Origin: AG25 sp035604455
Lineage (GTDB): Bacteria > Gemmatimonadota > Gemmatimonadetes > Gemmatimonadales > GWC2-71-9
Assembly (NCBI GenBank): GCA_035604455.1
Contig: DATNIM010000143.1
Location: forward strand, 1 to 29,509
Reading direction: 5' to 3'
DNA length: 29,509 nucleotides
In this document: piece by piece, positions 16,215 through 23,618 of the stretch
Position numbering within the stretch: position 1 is the stretch's first letter
Layout: each line of letters opens with the position of its first letter
The notes under the pieces: generated by a model
Seen by the model: the letters and a program-made list of their open reading frames with translations, nothing else
Told to the model about the DNA's origin: nothing
Databases searched by the model: none
Position numbers and translations under genes: made by a program

Positions 16215-17758
16215 TCGCGACCACCTCAAGCGGCGGGCGGTTCGGCGTGCTGGCGAGCTACCTGATGCACGGCCGCGACGGGGCCGATCCGGAACGTGTG
16301 GCCTGGACCGTCGGGCGGAACCTCGGCACCGACGATCCCGAGCTCGCCGCGGCCCTCATGCAGGCGACCGCGAATGGGAACGCGCGGGTCGAGGTCCCAG
16401 TCTATCACCTGACCATCAGTTTCGACCCGACGGATGCGGTGAGCCCGGAACGGATGCAGCAGGTTGCCGATCGAGTGCTCGCGGAGTTGGGCCTCGCCGA
16501 GCACCAGGCCCTCCTCGTGGCCCATCAGGACCGGGCGCATCCCCACGTGCACTGCATGGTGAATCGCGTGCATCCCCAGACGGAGCGGGCGTGGGAGCGC
16601 TGGCAGGACCGGCCCCAGATCGAACGCACGCTCCGCGAACTGGAGCGCGAGCTCGGGCTCCGCGAAGTCCCCGGGCGCCTCTATCAGCTCGAGGGCCAGA
16701 CGCCGCCCGAGCGGGCGCGCCTCACCGCCGGCGAGCGGAGACAGGCCGAGCGCACGGGCGAGCCCGCGTTCCCCGACCGCGTCCGGGCGCACCTGGACGA
16801 CCTGCGCGCGGCCCGCTCCTGGGACGCGGCGGAGGCGGTGCTGGAGCGGCACGGTCTGCATTTCGAGCGCAAGGGCCAGGGCCTCGTGATCACCGATGGG
16901 GACCACCAAGTGAAGGCCTCCCGGGTGGCCCGCGAGCTCTCGCTCGGCCGGCTCGAGGAGCGCTTCGGCGCCCCGTTTCCTGGGCAAGAGCGCGAGCTCC
17001 CGGGGCGTCAGCAGGAGCCCCCGAGCCGCATGGTCGAAGAAGCGCAGGCCTGGGTCCGGGAGTACGAACGGGTCGACGCGCTCTACCAGGAGGAAGGGCG
17101 CGCCCGGGAGGAGCTCGTCAGGGAGTGTGCCCGCCGGGACCAGCTCACCCGGGACATGGAATGCCTGGACGCAATCGACCGCCGACTGGCTCAAGCGTTT
17201 GCCCGTGTGTATCGCGATCCCGAAGCCGCCCGGGCCCACGCCGCCGCCACGGCAAGGGCGGTCAACGGCGAGCGCGTGGCCGAGCTGCTCCGGACGGAGC
17301 CGGAGCGCTTCGGCCCCCTGCGCACGGTCGAGCAGCGCCAGGCGTGGGGCTTCCTGATTGTCGACGATGACACGGGAGCGCGGACCGCCGCGCGCGGGGC
17401 GGCGAGCGAGTGGCGGGAACGCACGGCCACCGAGGGGCGCGCCGCGGCGCTCGTCCGCGAATCGGTGGGCGACGGGCCGCAGACGAGCCTGGGGCAGGCG
17501 GCCGAGCGAGCGCAGCGCCTTTTCGCCGAACGGATCCAGGCAACGGAGGTCCGCCTGCGGCGACTGGAAGAGACGGTGCGGGCCGCGCCGCGGCTGGACG
17601 TCCTCCGGCCCGTGATTCGAGGCATGCTCGACGGTCTCGAGCCGCACGAGTTGCGCCAGGTGCGGATGTTCTTCACGGCACCGCAAGCCGCCCTCCTGTT
17701 CCATGCTCGCGAAACCGTCAAAGAGATGGTGCTCGGTCGTGACGGACTCGAGCGCTAG
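16211..17758 (+). CDS. mobA: MOBP-type relaxase/mobilization nuclease
   Basis: Relaxase of 515 aa that would nick oriT, bind the strand covalently through tyrosine and pilot it to a recipient. The N-terminal domain shows FGVLASYLMHGR with probable catalytic Tyr17, the strand YHLTISFDP (His66), and the metal-binding motif HQDRAHPHVHCMVNRVHP with His105, His110, His112, His114 and Asn118, matching the HxDxxxxHxHxxxN pattern of MOBP relaxases. The C-terminal half is charged and helical, with coiled-coil stretches around residues 275-330 and 430-460. GTG at 16211 was chosen because it overlaps the mobC stop and begins the conserved domain; the frame remains open upstream to 15650, but that stretch lacks relaxase features. 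Confidence 0.85.
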   Translation: MIATTSSGGRFGVLASYLMHGRDGADPERVAWTVGRNLGTDDPELAAALMQATANGNARVEVPVYHLTISFDPTDAVSPERMQQVADRVLAELGLAEHQALLVAHQDRAHPHVHCMVNRVHPQTERAWERWQDRPQIERTLRELERELGLREVPGRLYQLEGQTPPERARLTAGERRQAERTGEPAFPDRVRAHLDDLRAARSWDAAEAVLERHGLHFERKGQGLVITDGDHQVKASRVARELSLGRLEERFGAPFPGQERELPGRQQEPPSRMVEEAQAWVREYERVDALYQEEGRAREELVRECARRDQLTRDMECLDAIDRRLAQAFARVYRDPEAARAHAAATARAVNGERVAELLRTEPERFGPLRTVEQRQAWGFLIVDDDTGARTAARGAASEWRERTATEGRAAALVRESVGDGPQTSLGQAAERAQRLFAERIQATEVRLRRLEETVRAAPRLDVLRPVIRGMLDGLEPHELRQVRMFFTAPQAALLFHARETVKEMVLGRDGLER

Positions 17759-17866
17759 CCCGGGCCGCGGAGTCGCGGGGGTGCCCTCGCACGGTCGGGC
17801 CCAGATCGCCGGGGTGCGCGTCCTGGTCATGCGCCCCGGCCCTTACGCCCACCCAGGGGAGCGGTC

Positions 17867-18301
17867 ATGACGGCCCTGGACGACCTGCGCCACGCGGCGG
17901 AGCTGCTCCCCGCCGGCGCGAGCGTGACGCTCACGCGGGAGGCGCTGCTCGCGGCCATCGGCACCGGACGTGACGAGGCGACCCAGGTCCTGCGGGACGA
18001 GCTCACGGTCACGGATCTCGCGGCGCGGTTCCAACGCAGCACGAGCACGGTACGGGGCTGGATCGAGGCCGGGCGGTTCCCCGGCGCCTACAAATTGCGG
18101 GGCAGGGACTGGCGCGTGCCGCTCGCGGCCGTCGACGTCTTCCGCGCGCAGGAACGCGGACGGCCGAGCCACGAGACCCATGATCTCGGCGCGTGGCGGC
18201 GGCGCTCGCGCACGACGACCCACACTGCCTATGTTCGCGGTGCGACCCGTCCCGATGGGTCGCGAGAGAGGGACGAAGGGGAGGGATCGGGAGAACCCTG
18301 A
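17867..18301 (+). CDS. Excisionase-like HTH protein
   Basis: Protein of 144 aa with a winged-helix/MerR-like HTH of the excisionase type (about residues 46-92): LTVTDLAARFQRSTSTVRGW, then IEAGRFPGAYKLRGRDWRVP and AVDVF. This pattern is shared by phage and island Xis proteins, which bend attachment-site DNA to favour excision. The C-terminal tail is basic, then acidic, and looks disordered. AGGGGAG lies seven bases before the ATG. The gene ends 15 bp before the integrase start, so the two form a pair, and it probably acts as recombination directionality factor. A role as a plain transcriptional regulator is possible. Confidence 0.7.
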   Translation: MTALDDLRHAAELLPAGASVTLTREALLAAIGTGRDEATQVLRDELTVTDLAARFQRSTSTVRGWIEAGRFPGAYKLRGRDWRVPLAAVDVFRAQERGRPSHETHDLGAWRRRSRTTTHTAYVRGATRPDGSRERDEGEGSGEP

Positions 18302-18316
18302 ACACCGGAGGTGGAG

Positions 18317-19549
18317 ATGAAGGCAACCCAGATCTATTGGCGGGCGCGGGGTGGCGTGCGACGCGCCTACGCCGACTTGCGGGAGTACGCCGACGTGGGA
18401 GGCCAGCGTGAGGCGCTCGTCGCGTCCGGAGAGAAGCGGGCGACGGCTGACCCAGCAACGGCCCAAGTGCTCCTCGCCCGCCGTATCGAGCAGCTTGACG
18501 GACTACGGAGGGGCCGCGCGCTGCACGGCCTCGCGGGCCAGGCCACCCTCGCGACCTTCGCGGGGGCTCACCTCATCGCGAAAGCCGACACCGGCAAGTT
18601 CACGGAACGTTGGCTGGCGCTGTCTGAACATCACCTCGAACGCGCCGTGGCGCACTTCGGGGCGGGCCGGGAACTCGGGAGTATTACCACCACCGACGTA
18701 CGCGCGTGGTGCGAGAAGCTCCAGGCGAGTGGCCTAAGCGCGGGCACCGCGCGACACCACCTCAACGCGCTCTCAAACCTCTACCGCCGCGCTCGAGCGG
18801 AGCGCGTCGTGCCCTCGGGCTACGACCCGGTGGGAGACCTGTTGGAGAAGCCGGTCGGGCGGCGCGACGAGGCCAAGTGGCTCGAGGTGCCCGAGGCAGC
18901 TCTACTCCTGGAAGCCGCGCGCACTTATGTCCCCAAGCGCAGCGACCTCGCCGTGCCGTTTGGATACCCGCTCATTGCTGCGTTTCTCCTCACCGGCGGT
19001 CGGCGCGCAGAGGTACTCGGCCTCGAGGTGGGGGATGTCAGTTTCGACCGAAAGACAGTGACGTTCCGGCCCAACGACTGGCGGCGCCTCAAGACCGCCA
19101 CATCGTTCCGTGTGGTCCCCCTCTGGCCGCAGCTCGAGGCGATCCTTCGCCCCTACGTCTTCGGCGCAGGGAGGCCGCCTGGCCGACTGCTGTTTCCCTG
19201 CTACAAGACGGGAGAGGAGGCCATGCTGACCGACCTTCGAAAGCTGCTGGACGCTGCGGCGGCACGCGGGGGTTGGAAGTCAGCCGAGATTCGCTCGAAG
19301 ATGTTCCGCCACACCTATTGTGCCGCGCGGCTTCAGACGCTCGACGAGGGCGCGCCCGTGAGCGTCTATACCGTCGCAAAGGAACTCGGTCACGGCGGCG
19401 AGGCGATGGTGCGCCGTGTGTACGGCCATCTGGGCCAAATGCGTCACCGCGCCAAGGTCGTCGAGTACCGCGTCGAGCAGCACCGGAAGGTGCTCGCCGA
19501 GCGGCTCACGGCCCTCGGTTTGGCACCACCATTGGCACCACGAGCATAG
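18317..19549 (+). CDS. int: Tyrosine recombinase/integrase of the element
   Basis: Site-specific recombinase of 410 aa. The N-terminal arm-binding and SAM-like core-binding regions (about 80-175; ERWLALSEHHLERAVAHFG, SAGTARHHLNALSNLYRRA) precede the catalytic domain. Visible catalytic residues: Arg229 (LLTGGRRAEVLGL), Lys259, Arg331 in KMFRHTYCAARL, His359 (ELGHGG) and Tyr369 (RRVYGHLG). The usual first His of the HxxR box is Lys328 here, a substitution seen in some integrases. ATG 18317 was chosen because GGAGG stands five bases upstream; an in-frame GTG at 18311 overlaps that site. The stop is 40 bp from the restored tRNA-Arg, and the last codons contain the right-hand TTGGCACCAC repeats. 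Confidence 0.9.
   Translation: MKATQIYWRARGGVRRAYADLREYADVGGQREALVASGEKRATADPATAQVLLARRIEQLDGLRRGRALHGLAGQATLATFAGAHLIAKADTGKFTERWLALSEHHLERAVAHFGAGRELGSITTTDVRAWCEKLQASGLSAGTARHHLNALSNLYRRARAERVVPSGYDPVGDLLEKPVGRRDEAKWLEVPEAALLLEAARTYVPKRSDLAVPFGYPLIAAFLLTGGRRAEVLGLEVGDVSFDRKTVTFRPNDWRRLKTATSFRVVPLWPQLEAILRPYVFGAGRPPGRLLFPCYKTGEEAMLTDLRKLLDAAAARGGWKSAEIRSKMFRHTYCAARLQTLDEGAPVSVYTVAKELGHGGEAMVRRVYGHLGQMRHRAKVVEYRVEQHRKVLAERLTALGLAPPLAPRA
19520..19541 (+). repeat. Right arm-type integrase site candidate
   Basis: TTGGCACCAC occurs at 19520-19529 and again at 19532-19541, the same sequence, spacing and orientation as at 9723-9744. It lies inside the last codons of the integrase (producing LAPPLAP), 49 bp before the tRNA. 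In the circular form the two pairs would stand on either side of the tRNA-half core at similar distances, about 80 and 95 bp from the anticodon loop. Confidence 0.6.
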
Positions 19550-19589
19550 AACAGCAGCCTAAGCGTGTTAAGTTGTTGTGTACCAACAC

Positions 19590-19663
19590 GCGCCCGTAGC
19601 TCAGGTGGATAGAGCAGCAGCCTTCTAAGCTGTTGGTCGGAGGTTCGAGTCCTCCCGGGCGCA
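19590..19663 (+). tRNA. tRNA-Arg (anticodon TCT), target and attR of the element
   Basis: Complete cloverleaf of 74 nt without encoded CCA: acceptor GCGCCCG/CGGGCGC, D arm GCTC...GAGC, anticodon stem GCAGC/GCTGT with loop CTTCTAA (anticodon TCT, reading AGA/AGG), a five-base variable loop, T arm GGAGG-TTCGAGT-CCTCC, discriminator A. The 5' part through the anticodon stem-loop repeats at 9588-9631, so this copy is a junction: 5' half and upstream promoter from the element, 3' half from the chromosome. Confidence 0.95.
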
Positions 19664-19684
19664 TACCCCCGGCGCGAAGAACAA

Positions 19685-19712
19685 AACGCCCTCTCACTTG
19701 CGAGAGGGCGTT
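19685..19712 (+). terminator. Terminator hairpin after tRNA-Arg
   Basis: AACGCCCTCTC and GAGAGGGCGTT form a perfect 11-bp stem around a six-base loop (ACTTGC), 21 bp beyond the tRNA. A run of four A precedes it and TT ends the stem, so it could act on either strand. It is the expected end of the tRNA transcript. Confidence 0.75.
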
Positions 19713-19822
19713 GGCGATTTGCCGAGAACGCGGCGCCGTCCACAAGGTGGCTACCCGGCAGATGGCGGCGTGGAGCGGTCAGCGGCCCCGGAGGGCTGGG
19801 GGCACCACAGGGCGCCCTGGGG

Positions 19823-20500
19823 TCACCCTTGGGTCGCCGCCCCTTTCACCTGGTCGCTTTCAATAATCAAGTCCGCCGTGGGCTCGTAGTGCTTCCAGTC
19901 TGGTGTCATCCCTGAATCGAACACGTCGGCCGTCCAGCGGGTGAGCGCGCCCTGCTCATCGCGGCTAAACCAATGGAAAATGCAGTGCTCCACCCACGCC
20001 CCGGGCGCCAGCGGCAACCGGTTCCCGAGACCGCGTTTCAGGTCGGTCGCGCGCCTCCAGTGCGTGCACGGCGCGGCGCCAGCCGCCCCGGGCGTCGAGT
20101 CGGCGCACTCGTCCATGAAGGTCCAGAACTGGATGTGGTATACGATGTTCGACGTCCCACCGGGTCGTACCGACGTGCTGTCCAGGTCGCCATCCCGGTC
20201 GCCGGCCAGGCGCTGGATGTAGTAGCGCACGAGGGGCTCCATGGGACCTTCCCAGCGATAGACCCAGAACGTGTGGCCGTCCCCCGCGGCTGCCTCGCGC
20301 GCCTTCTCGAGATCCGGGCGGCGCCGGGCGCCCTCAGCAAGGGGGATAGTGATGGAGGCGTTCGCGGGAACGTTGGACTGGGCCCCGAGCGCTCCAGCGG
20401 CGATGAGGGACAAAACGGCCGCCATGGCTTGCACTCGTGCTGAGCCAAGCTGTGGTCGACGATCACCTCGACTTGGACGGCCCCACAGCAGTTCGAACAT
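19823..20500 (-). CDS. Secreted protein of unknown function (225 aa)
   Basis: No family recognised. AGGAG lies six bases before the ATG at 20500 and fixes this start; the signal-peptide core MAAVLSLIAAGALGAQS begins only at residue 26, so the leader is long. The mature part has a charged helical stretch (RRRPDLEKAREAAAG), then an aromatic-rich region with FWVYRWEGPMEPLVRYY, HIQFWTFMDECADS and WVEHCIFHWFSRD, and an acidic end. Cysteines around 132, 143 and 171 might form a disulfide. Predicted periplasmic or secreted. It stands alone on the minus strand, divergent from the gene at 20850. An internal start at 20425 is possible but has no ribosome site. Confidence 0.6.
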   Translation of the reverse strand: MFELLWGRPSRGDRRPQLGSARVQAMAAVLSLIAAGALGAQSNVPANASITIPLAEGARRRPDLEKAREAAAGDGHTFWVYRWEGPMEPLVRYYIQRLAGDRDGDLDSTSVRPGGTSNIVYHIQFWTFMDECADSTPGAAGAAPCTHWRRATDLKRGLGNRLPLAPGAWVEHCIFHWFSRDEQGALTRWTADVFDSGMTPDWKHYEPTADLIIESDQVKGAATQG

Positions 20501-20849
20501 GAGACGCTCCTAGAGATCGTCGGGCACAGACGCTCGATCGTGGGGGAAGTTAAGCGCACCGCTCCTCCAGGCGCTAGCGGATGACGCGACGAGGAGCCGC
20601 CGGTCGCGACAGCCGGGCGAGCGGAGCGCTGGTCGGGGGGTATTCCGGACGCGCGTTCGATTCGTTGGCGTCCGGCAATACCGACGGCGCAAGCGAGTCT
20701 GCCCCACGGTCCCTACGCCTGGTTCTGGTGTAGTATCTGAGGAAATCGTCCCGAAATTCCGGACTCGAACTCCGCGCGTCCGCGCGCTCGCAGCAGGTCG
20801 TGGCCGACTTGCGGCATGGGCCGGGCGCGAGTATGGTAGGCCTACCCTA
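20501..20849. other. Divergent intergenic region
   Basis: About 350 bp between divergent genes with no gene visible. Its right end holds a probable promoter for the 20850 gene and a 12-bp palindrome, both listed separately. On the minus side the ribosome site of the 20500 gene is clear but no good -35/-10 pair is seen. Confidence 0.45.
20809..20846 (+). promoter_or_regulatory. Sigma-70-like promoter with overlapping 12-bp palindrome
   Basis: TTGCGG (20809-20814) and TATGGT (20832-20837) are separated by exactly 17 bp. The perfect palindrome GGTAGGCCTACC (20835-20846) covers the end of the -10 box and the expected transcription start, a good place for a repressor operator. The start codon at 20850 follows closely and has no ribosome site, so the transcript may be nearly leaderless. 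Confidence 0.4.
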
Positions 20850-21569
20850 ATGACCAAAGGAACGGCGACGAATGCGCGGATGGCGCAGATGAGGGCATGG
20901 ACTAGGTCGCACGGTCGTCTCGCGGTAGCGGGGCTGACGGTTGCGGCAACGGTCGCGCTTCCTACCGCTGGATCAACTCAGAGACTGTCGCTCTCCCCCA
21001 TCGTCGGTGTTTACGTGTCCGGTGGCACGCTGTTCAGCCAGGGATCGATCGACAACCCCGCCACGTACTTGGAGAAGCGGCCCGAAGGCGCACCGATCCT
21101 CGGGTTTAGCGCCATCTATTGGCTGAGCGACCACTTCGGGGTTCGCGGCACGGTGGCCTTCGGTCCGAGCGAGACGGCCGTGACCGACACGAGCGGTACC
21201 TACGACGACCCGAGTGGGACCTGGTTTGCGAACGGCGAGTTGATCGGCACGCTGCACCCGTGGCGGTCCATCAACAGCGTCTTTGTCGGCTTGGGGGGCG
21301 GTATGGTGAGCTGGAAGGGGTCGGAATGGCAGTACGCAAGCGGGACCACCTTGGCGGGCTTCGTCGGCACGATTGGGGCCACCTTTCCCGTGCGGGCGCT
21401 CTGGGCCATGAAGCCCTACAAGCCGGCCAAGAGCGTCTGGGTGTTTGAAGTGTCGGACTACCTCACCCACAGTCAGATCGACAAGGGACTCCCCGACCAG
21501 ACTCCGGCTGCGTGGCGCGGCGACTTGACGATCGACATTGGGTTGTCGGTCTCGGTAGGGAGCTGGTGA
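20850..21569 (+). CDS. Outer-membrane beta-barrel-like protein
   Basis: Exported protein of 239 aa. The leader MTKGTATNARMAQMRAWTRS is followed by a hydrophobic signal core ending about residue 43 (PTAGSTQ). The rest is rich in alternating Gly/aromatic strands such as SLSPIVGVYVSGGTLF, ILGFSAIYWLSDHFGVRGT and VFVGLGGGMVSWKG, and the chain ends in LSVSVGSW, an aromatic C-terminus of the kind recognised by the BAM complex. This fits a small eight-stranded OmpA/OmpW-like barrel of unknown specificity. No ribosome site precedes the ATG; internal ATGs at 20880 and 20889 are alternatives. The stop overlaps the start of a small lipoprotein gene (TGATG). Confidence 0.65.
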   Translation: MTKGTATNARMAQMRAWTRSHGRLAVAGLTVAATVALPTAGSTQRLSLSPIVGVYVSGGTLFSQGSIDNPATYLEKRPEGAPILGFSAIYWLSDHFGVRGTVAFGPSETAVTDTSGTYDDPSGTWFANGELIGTLHPWRSINSVFVGLGGGMVSWKGSEWQYASGTTLAGFVGTIGATFPVRALWAMKPYKPAKSVWVFEVSDYLTHSQIDKGLPDQTPAAWRGDLTIDIGLSVSVGSW

Positions 21570-22033
21570 TGCGCGAGCGCACACGGTCGTCCTTCCAATG
21601 GTGGGCGGTTGCCGGCCTGGCGATGCTCGCCCTCGTCGCGGCGTGTAACTCAAGATCGGGGATCGTGGAGACGTTCAATCCGACGACCCCGGTCAGCCGC
21701 TTCAAGATCATCGGCACGGTCGCCTCGAGCCCGGCGCGCATGGACGTCCGGATGATGATTCAGGTGCGCGACACGCTGAAGCAGATTGGCATCAATGCGG
21801 TCCGGACCGGGGGCAACTTCGACAACGTCGCCGATGCGCTGAAGCAGCTCTGCGGCCCGACCGCCGCCCAGCCGCTCGACGGTGTGCTGCTCGTCGCCTT
21901 CGATGACCTCACGCTGTACGATTGCCTAACTACGAAACCAGCGTATGAAATCTACAGTCAAACTTTGGGCCTCCCAAACCTCGTGAAGCGTCTCGTTCAA
22001 TACCTCACCCGAAAGGACCGGGCCGCCCAGTAA
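21569..22033 (+). CDS. Small lipoprotein of unknown function
   Basis: Predicted lipoprotein of 154 aa, lipobox LVAAC after a hydrophobic core. The start at 21569 was chosen because it overlaps the previous stop (TGATG) and GTAGGGAG lies just upstream; an in-frame upstream codon at 21512 would run deep into the previous gene. The mature part shows FKIIGTVASSPARMDVRMMI, then QVRDTLKQIGINAVRTGGNF and PLDGVLLVAFDDLTLYDCL, an alpha/beta pattern with a conserved-looking SSPARMD turn. No family recognised. Translational overlap implies it works with the barrel protein, perhaps as a periplasmic partner. Confidence 0.65.
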   Translation: MRERTRSSFQWWAVAGLAMLALVAACNSRSGIVETFNPTTPVSRFKIIGTVASSPARMDVRMMIQVRDTLKQIGINAVRTGGNFDNVADALKQLCGPTAAQPLDGVLLVAFDDLTLYDCLTTKPAYEIYSQTLGLPNLVKRLVQYLTRKDRAAQ

Positions 22034-22223
22034 CCCTTGTCCCATCCGATCGCTGCGCGCTCGCGCGGCAGTCTCGGTTGGCCTTGGTGATCGATGGCGC
22101 CCCGCAACGCAAGGGGAGGGGTCCCGAGTAGCAGGGGCGGCTCGCTGGGAGCGGCACTGCGCCGGCCCGCGAATTCTCGCCCCTAACTGAGGAGGCTTCA
22201 ACCGGCGCAGGAGGGGGTCGTCC

Positions 22224-23618
22224 ATGAATGGTCGGAGGTATACCCGGGCCCTGTCGCAAGCGGAATCGATGAGGAGCGCCAGGGCGGTCTCCAGTGTTTC
22301 AGCACCCGGCGCGAACGAACAGCAACAGCCGGCGAACGGGTTGGCGGAGCGTCGCCGGCATTTTTGTTGGCGCGTGGTGGCCTTGGCGCTCTGCGGCTGG
22401 ACCGGTCTGTCGGCCCAGACCGTAAGCGACACGTTCCGGCTGGCCGACGCGATACGCCTGGCCCTTGCCAACAACCCGATGCTGCACGCCGCGCGCTCCG
22501 AGGCTACCGCGGCGAGCGATCGGATCGGGCCGGCCGGCGCTCTCCCGGACCCGCAAGTCCAATTCAACACCATGAACCGCGCCGCGCCGAGCTACGGCTA
22601 TGCGGGCAACGTGATGACGCAGGACCAGCAGCAGCTCATGTTCACGTTCCCGTGGCCTGGAAAGCTCGGCGGCGCCAAGCGGGCGGCGGAGCACACGGCT
22701 GCCGCCATGAGCGCCGACGCCGACGACCAGCAGCGGATGCTCGTGTCGGACGTGCGGATGGCGTATTTCGACATTGCCTACACCGACCGCGCGCTCGACG
22801 TCATTCAAGAGACGCGCGCCCTCATGCGGCAGTTCCTCGAGGTCAGCACCACCATGTACGCGGTCGGTGGGGCGGTGCAGCAGGACGTGCTGCGGGCGCA
22901 GGTAGAGCTCGGACGGATGGCGGAAGATCAAACCCGGATGGGTCAGGATCGGGTCGCGATGGCGGCTCGGCTGAACTCGCTGATGGGGCGGGATCCAAGC
23001 GTGCCGATCGGAACGCTCGAGCTGCCCGAACCCCAGGGCGAGCTGCCCGACGTCGATTCGCTCGTCGCCCGGGGACTTGTCGCCCGGCCCGCGTTGCGCG
23101 CCGCGTCGGAGCGCGTGGAGGCTTCGGAGGGGTCGCTCTTATCCGCCCGAAGGCAAATCTTCCCTGACGTCATGCTGGGTCTAGCGTTTAACCAGAGCTA
23201 TGCCCTCGGGTCGACGGCGAACTTCATGGCGTGGATCACGCTGCCGATCTTCGCCGGCGGCAAGCAGCTCGCGATGAAGCGGGAGGCGGTGGCGATGCTC
23301 GACGCGTCCCAGGCGGACCTCTTGAGCGTGCGCAACGAGACCGTGGCGCGCATCATCGAGACCCGTGCTCGCGCGGAGGAGGACCGCAACTTGGTTCGGT
23401 TGTATCGCTCGGGCATCGTGCCCCAGGCGCAAGCGGCCGTGACGACCTCGCTCGCGAGCTACCGCGTGGGTCAGTTGAGCTTCATGCAGCTGATCGACAA
23501 TCAGCTCACGGTGAAGAACTATCAAACGGAGGCCTACCGGCTGCTCGCCGACTACCAGCAGGCGCTGGGCGAGCTGTCGGCTCTCGTTGGTGGACCGGTG
23601 ACCGAGGTATCGCCATGA
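22224..23618 (+). CDS. cusC: TolC-family outer-membrane efflux protein (CusC-like)
   Basis: Outer-membrane channel of a tripartite efflux pump, 464 aa. AGGAGG stands about eight bases before the ATG. A hydrophilic leader of about 45 residues precedes a signal-peptide core (RVVALALCGWTGLSAQ), unusual for the family; a downstream start would be more typical but none has a ribosome site. Family features: LADAIRLALANNPMLHAAR near residue 72, then GPAGALPDPQVQF, FPWPGKLGGAKRAAE, and two long coiled-coil regions (about 150-240 and 365-450) containing QLSFMQLIDNQLTV. The stop overlaps the adaptor start (ATGA). Operon context with a Cu/Ag-type RND pump gives the CusC role; the name is by position and family. 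Confidence 0.85.
   Translation: MNGRRYTRALSQAESMRSARAVSSVSAPGANEQQQPANGLAERRRHFCWRVVALALCGWTGLSAQTVSDTFRLADAIRLALANNPMLHAARSEATAASDRIGPAGALPDPQVQFNTMNRAAPSYGYAGNVMTQDQQQLMFTFPWPGKLGGAKRAAEHTAAAMSADADDQQRMLVSDVRMAYFDIAYTDRALDVIQETRALMRQFLEVSTTMYAVGGAVQQDVLRAQVELGRMAEDQTRMGQDRVAMAARLNSLMGRDPSVPIGTLELPEPQGELPDVDSLVARGLVARPALRAASERVEASEGSLLSARRQIFPDVMLGLAFNQSYALGSTANFMAWITLPIFAGGKQLAMKREAVAMLDASQADLLSVRNETVARIIETRARAEEDRNLVRLYRSGIVPQAQAAVTTSLASYRVGQLSFMQLIDNQLTVKNYQTEAYRLLADYQQALGELSALVGGPVTEVSP

Larger units (their letters stand above)
9588..19630 (+). mobile_element. Integrative mobilizable element in tRNA-Arg(TCT), about 10.0 kb
   Basis: Bounded by a 44-bp tRNA repeat (attL 9588-9631, attR 19587-19630). 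Contents in order: HigB/HigA-type toxin-antitoxin, two convergent RCC1 lipoprotein genes, a gene-free oriT-candidate stretch, MobC-like protein, relaxase, Xis-like HTH protein, and a tyrosine integrase next to the intact tRNA. It has its own relaxase but no coupling protein, ATPase or pilus genes, so it is best described as mobilizable and dependent on a helper. The element supplies the 5' half of the restored tRNA, whereas most tRNA-borne islands supply the 3' end. Boundaries are seen directly; mobility is inferred. Confidence 0.85.

Noticed and set aside
16226..17830. Long minus-strand frame opposite the relaxase
   Set aside because: The plus strand has the relaxase histidine motif and the mobC overlap; the opposite frame shows no motif.
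18311..18316. GTG at 18311 as integrase start
   Set aside because: It overlaps the GGAGG ribosome site that is well placed for ATG 18317.
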